A DNA stretch of 5,915 nt from Gammaproteobacteria bacterium. GTDB taxonomy: Bacteria; Pseudomonadota; Gammaproteobacteria; Steroidobacterales; SZUA-146. The notes below the pieces were generated by a model. That model had not been told where the DNA came from. It ran no database searches and saw only the letters and a list, made by a program, of their open reading frames with translations. Positions 4,812 through 5,915 of the stretch are shown piece after piece. Numbering within the stretch: the stretch's first letter is position 1; each line of letters opens with the position of its first letter. A program made the translations under genes and the position numbers. The DNA lies in assembly GCA_013002925.1 (NCBI GenBank), contig JABDLQ010000228.1:1-5915 (forward strand). The letters run 5' to 3'.

Positions 4812-5915
4812 ATGCGCATTATAAGAATTATAAAAATTGCGTTTTGCGGGTTATTACTTGGCGCAACGTCAGTCAGCGTATTCGCTCAAACCAGCAATCC
4901 AATTTCGGACACAATTGCGCCCGGAGCACTGACCTTAAGAATCGTCGACTGGATTCAGGTACCGTACAGTGACACACCGCCAACGCCGCCGCGTATCAAT
5001 CTTGCCTTTCATGCGCGTGACAACAGCGGCCGACTTTTTGTCAACGACCAGCGCGGTTACCTGTACGTCATCGACAATGACGTAATCAGTTTGTATCTGG
5101 ATGCCTATGCCGTGTTACCCAACGCGCTGACCGATGACATTTTTGGTACCGGGTTCCATGGTTTCACCTTTCATCCCAATTTTGCCAGTAACGGCAAGTT
5201 CTACACAGTGCACATGGAACCCTGGCTAACGGCACCGGCCGACCTCGGTATACCCGGCACATTGCCATGGCTGGATAGCATTGTGACCGAATGGACGGCG
5301 CTGGACCCGTCCAGCAACGTTTTCGACGGCAGCAAACGGGAAATGCTGCGCATCGAACAACCGTTTTTGATTCACACCATTCAGGATATCGGCTTCAACC
5401 CCAATTCAGCCCCCGGTGATCCGGATTACGGCATGCTGTACATCGCGCAGGGAGACGGCGGTATTTTGGACACGGATCGCGCCCAGTCCCTGGCCGTGGC
5501 GCATGGCTCGATCCTGCGGATCGACCCGGCCGGTACTGATGGCGGCAATGGTGGCTATGGCATCCCGCCCGACAATCCGTTTGCCGCTGATGCCGATCCG
5601 GATACCCTCGGCGAGATCTGGGCCTATGGATTACGCAATCCCCACCGTTTCTCCTGGGACACCGGTGGGAGCGGCGTCATGCTGATCGGTGACATTGGCG
5701 AGAAAAATATCGAGGAAATCAATATTGGCGAGCCCGGGCGTAATTATGGTTGGAACCTACGCGAAGGCACGTTTCGCTTTGACATTCCAACTCCAGCGGT
5801 GGTCTATCCACTACCGGCCGATGACGCTTTGAACAACTTCACTTATCCGGTGGTGCAGTACGATCATGATGACGGCTTCGCGATGGTGGGTGGGTTTGTG
5901 TACCGCGGTAGTGCA
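4812..5915 (+). CDS. Secreted PQQ-dependent sugar (glucose/sorbosone) dehydrogenase-type protein, N-terminal part
   Basis: This is an exported six-bladed beta-propeller oxidoreductase of the glucose/sorbosone dehydrogenase family, which in characterised members uses PQQ and Ca2+ to oxidise aldoses in the periplasm. The frame runs 368 codons to the window end with no stop. Residues 1-25 are a signal peptide (basic start, hydrophobic core, VFA|QT cleavage). Family motifs follow in order: GFHGFTFHPNF at 114-124, His188 ahead of the second sheet, LYIAQGDGG at 209-217, EIWAYGLRNPHRFSWD at 268-283, GDIGEKNIEEIN at 293-304 and NYGWNLREG at 311-319. Arg275-Asn276 match the RN pair that contacts PQQ in soluble glucose dehydrogenase. 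The usual HNGG-like sequence at the catalytic His reads HTIQD, so the substrate may differ from glucose. The C-terminal blades, and any cytochrome c or anchor domain, lie outside the window. No partner gene adjoins it, and it probably has its own promoter. Confidence 0.9.
   Translation, partial: MRIIRIIKIAFCGLLLGATSVSVFAQTSNPISDTIAPGALTLRIVDWIQVPYSDTPPTPPRINLAFHARDNSGRLFVNDQRGYLYVIDNDVISLYLDAYAVLPNALTDDIFGTGFHGFTFHPNFASNGKFYTVHMEPWLTAPADLGIPGTLPWLDSIVTEWTALDPSSNVFDGSKREMLRIEQPFLIHTIQDIGFNPNSAPGDPDYGMLYIAQGDGGILDTDRAQSLAVAHGSILRIDPAGTDGGNGGYGIPPDNPFAADADPDTLGEIWAYGLRNPHRFSWDTGGSGVMLIGDIGEKNIEEINIGEPGRNYGWNLREGTFRFDIPTPAVVYPLPADDALNNFTYPVVQYDHDDGFAMVGGFVYRGSA

Noticed and set aside
4679..4972. 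97-codon plus-strand frame overlapping the dehydrogenase start
   Set aside because: It crosses the dehydrogenase promoter and N-terminus in another frame and shows no domain.
1..5915. CRISPR arrays, insertion sequences, tRNA or rRNA genes
   Set aside because: I saw no regularly spaced repeats of CRISPR length, no transposase-like coding sequence or terminal repeats, and no tRNA or rRNA signatures.

Overview
The window looks like a piece of chromosome from a Gram-negative bacterium, most likely a marine or aquatic gammaproteobacterium. The evidence is an outer-membrane TonB-dependent receptor, a PEP-CTERM surface protein, a periplasmic glucose/sorbosone dehydrogenase-type protein, AxA signal peptides, and CRP-like and PurR-like operator sequences. 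The assignment comes from gene content only. I cannot name the genus.

Layout, left to right. (1) Positions 1-751, minus strand: the N-terminal 250 residues of a large TonB-dependent receptor with a carboxypeptidase-like regulatory domain; the rest lies outside the window. (2) Positions 752-1871: 1.1 kb with no convincing gene. It holds a PurR/LacI-type operator candidate behind the receptor gene, a clear minus-strand intrinsic terminator with no gene close upstream, two further hairpins and a CRP-like palindrome. Together these suggest an unannotated minus-strand RNA. (3) Positions 1872-3768, minus strand: a nucleoside hydrolase preceded by an isopenicillin-N-synthase-like 2-oxoglutarate/Fe(II) oxygenase, 61 nt apart and probably co-transcribed. 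(4) Positions 3769-3961: a divergent promoter region. (5) Positions 3962-4354, plus strand: a 130-residue PEP-CTERM protein. (6) Positions 4355-4811: noncoding, with a short tandem repeat ending in a perfect palindrome. (7) Positions 4812-5915, plus strand: the first 368 residues of a secreted glucose/sorbosone dehydrogenase-type (PQQ-type beta-propeller) protein, cut by the window end.

The most coherent biological reading concerns the minus-strand genes. A receptor that could import a substrate across the outer membrane, an enzyme that splits ribonucleosides into base and ribose, and an oxygenase of the broad family that contains thymine 7-hydroxylase could form a nucleoside or modified-base scavenging locus. 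A PurR-like operator upstream of the receptor fits this. The link is inference: the receptor's substrate and the oxygenase's substrate cannot be read from the sequence, and over 1 kb separates the receptor from the two enzymes. The PEP-CTERM protein and the dehydrogenase appear to be independent plus-strand units.
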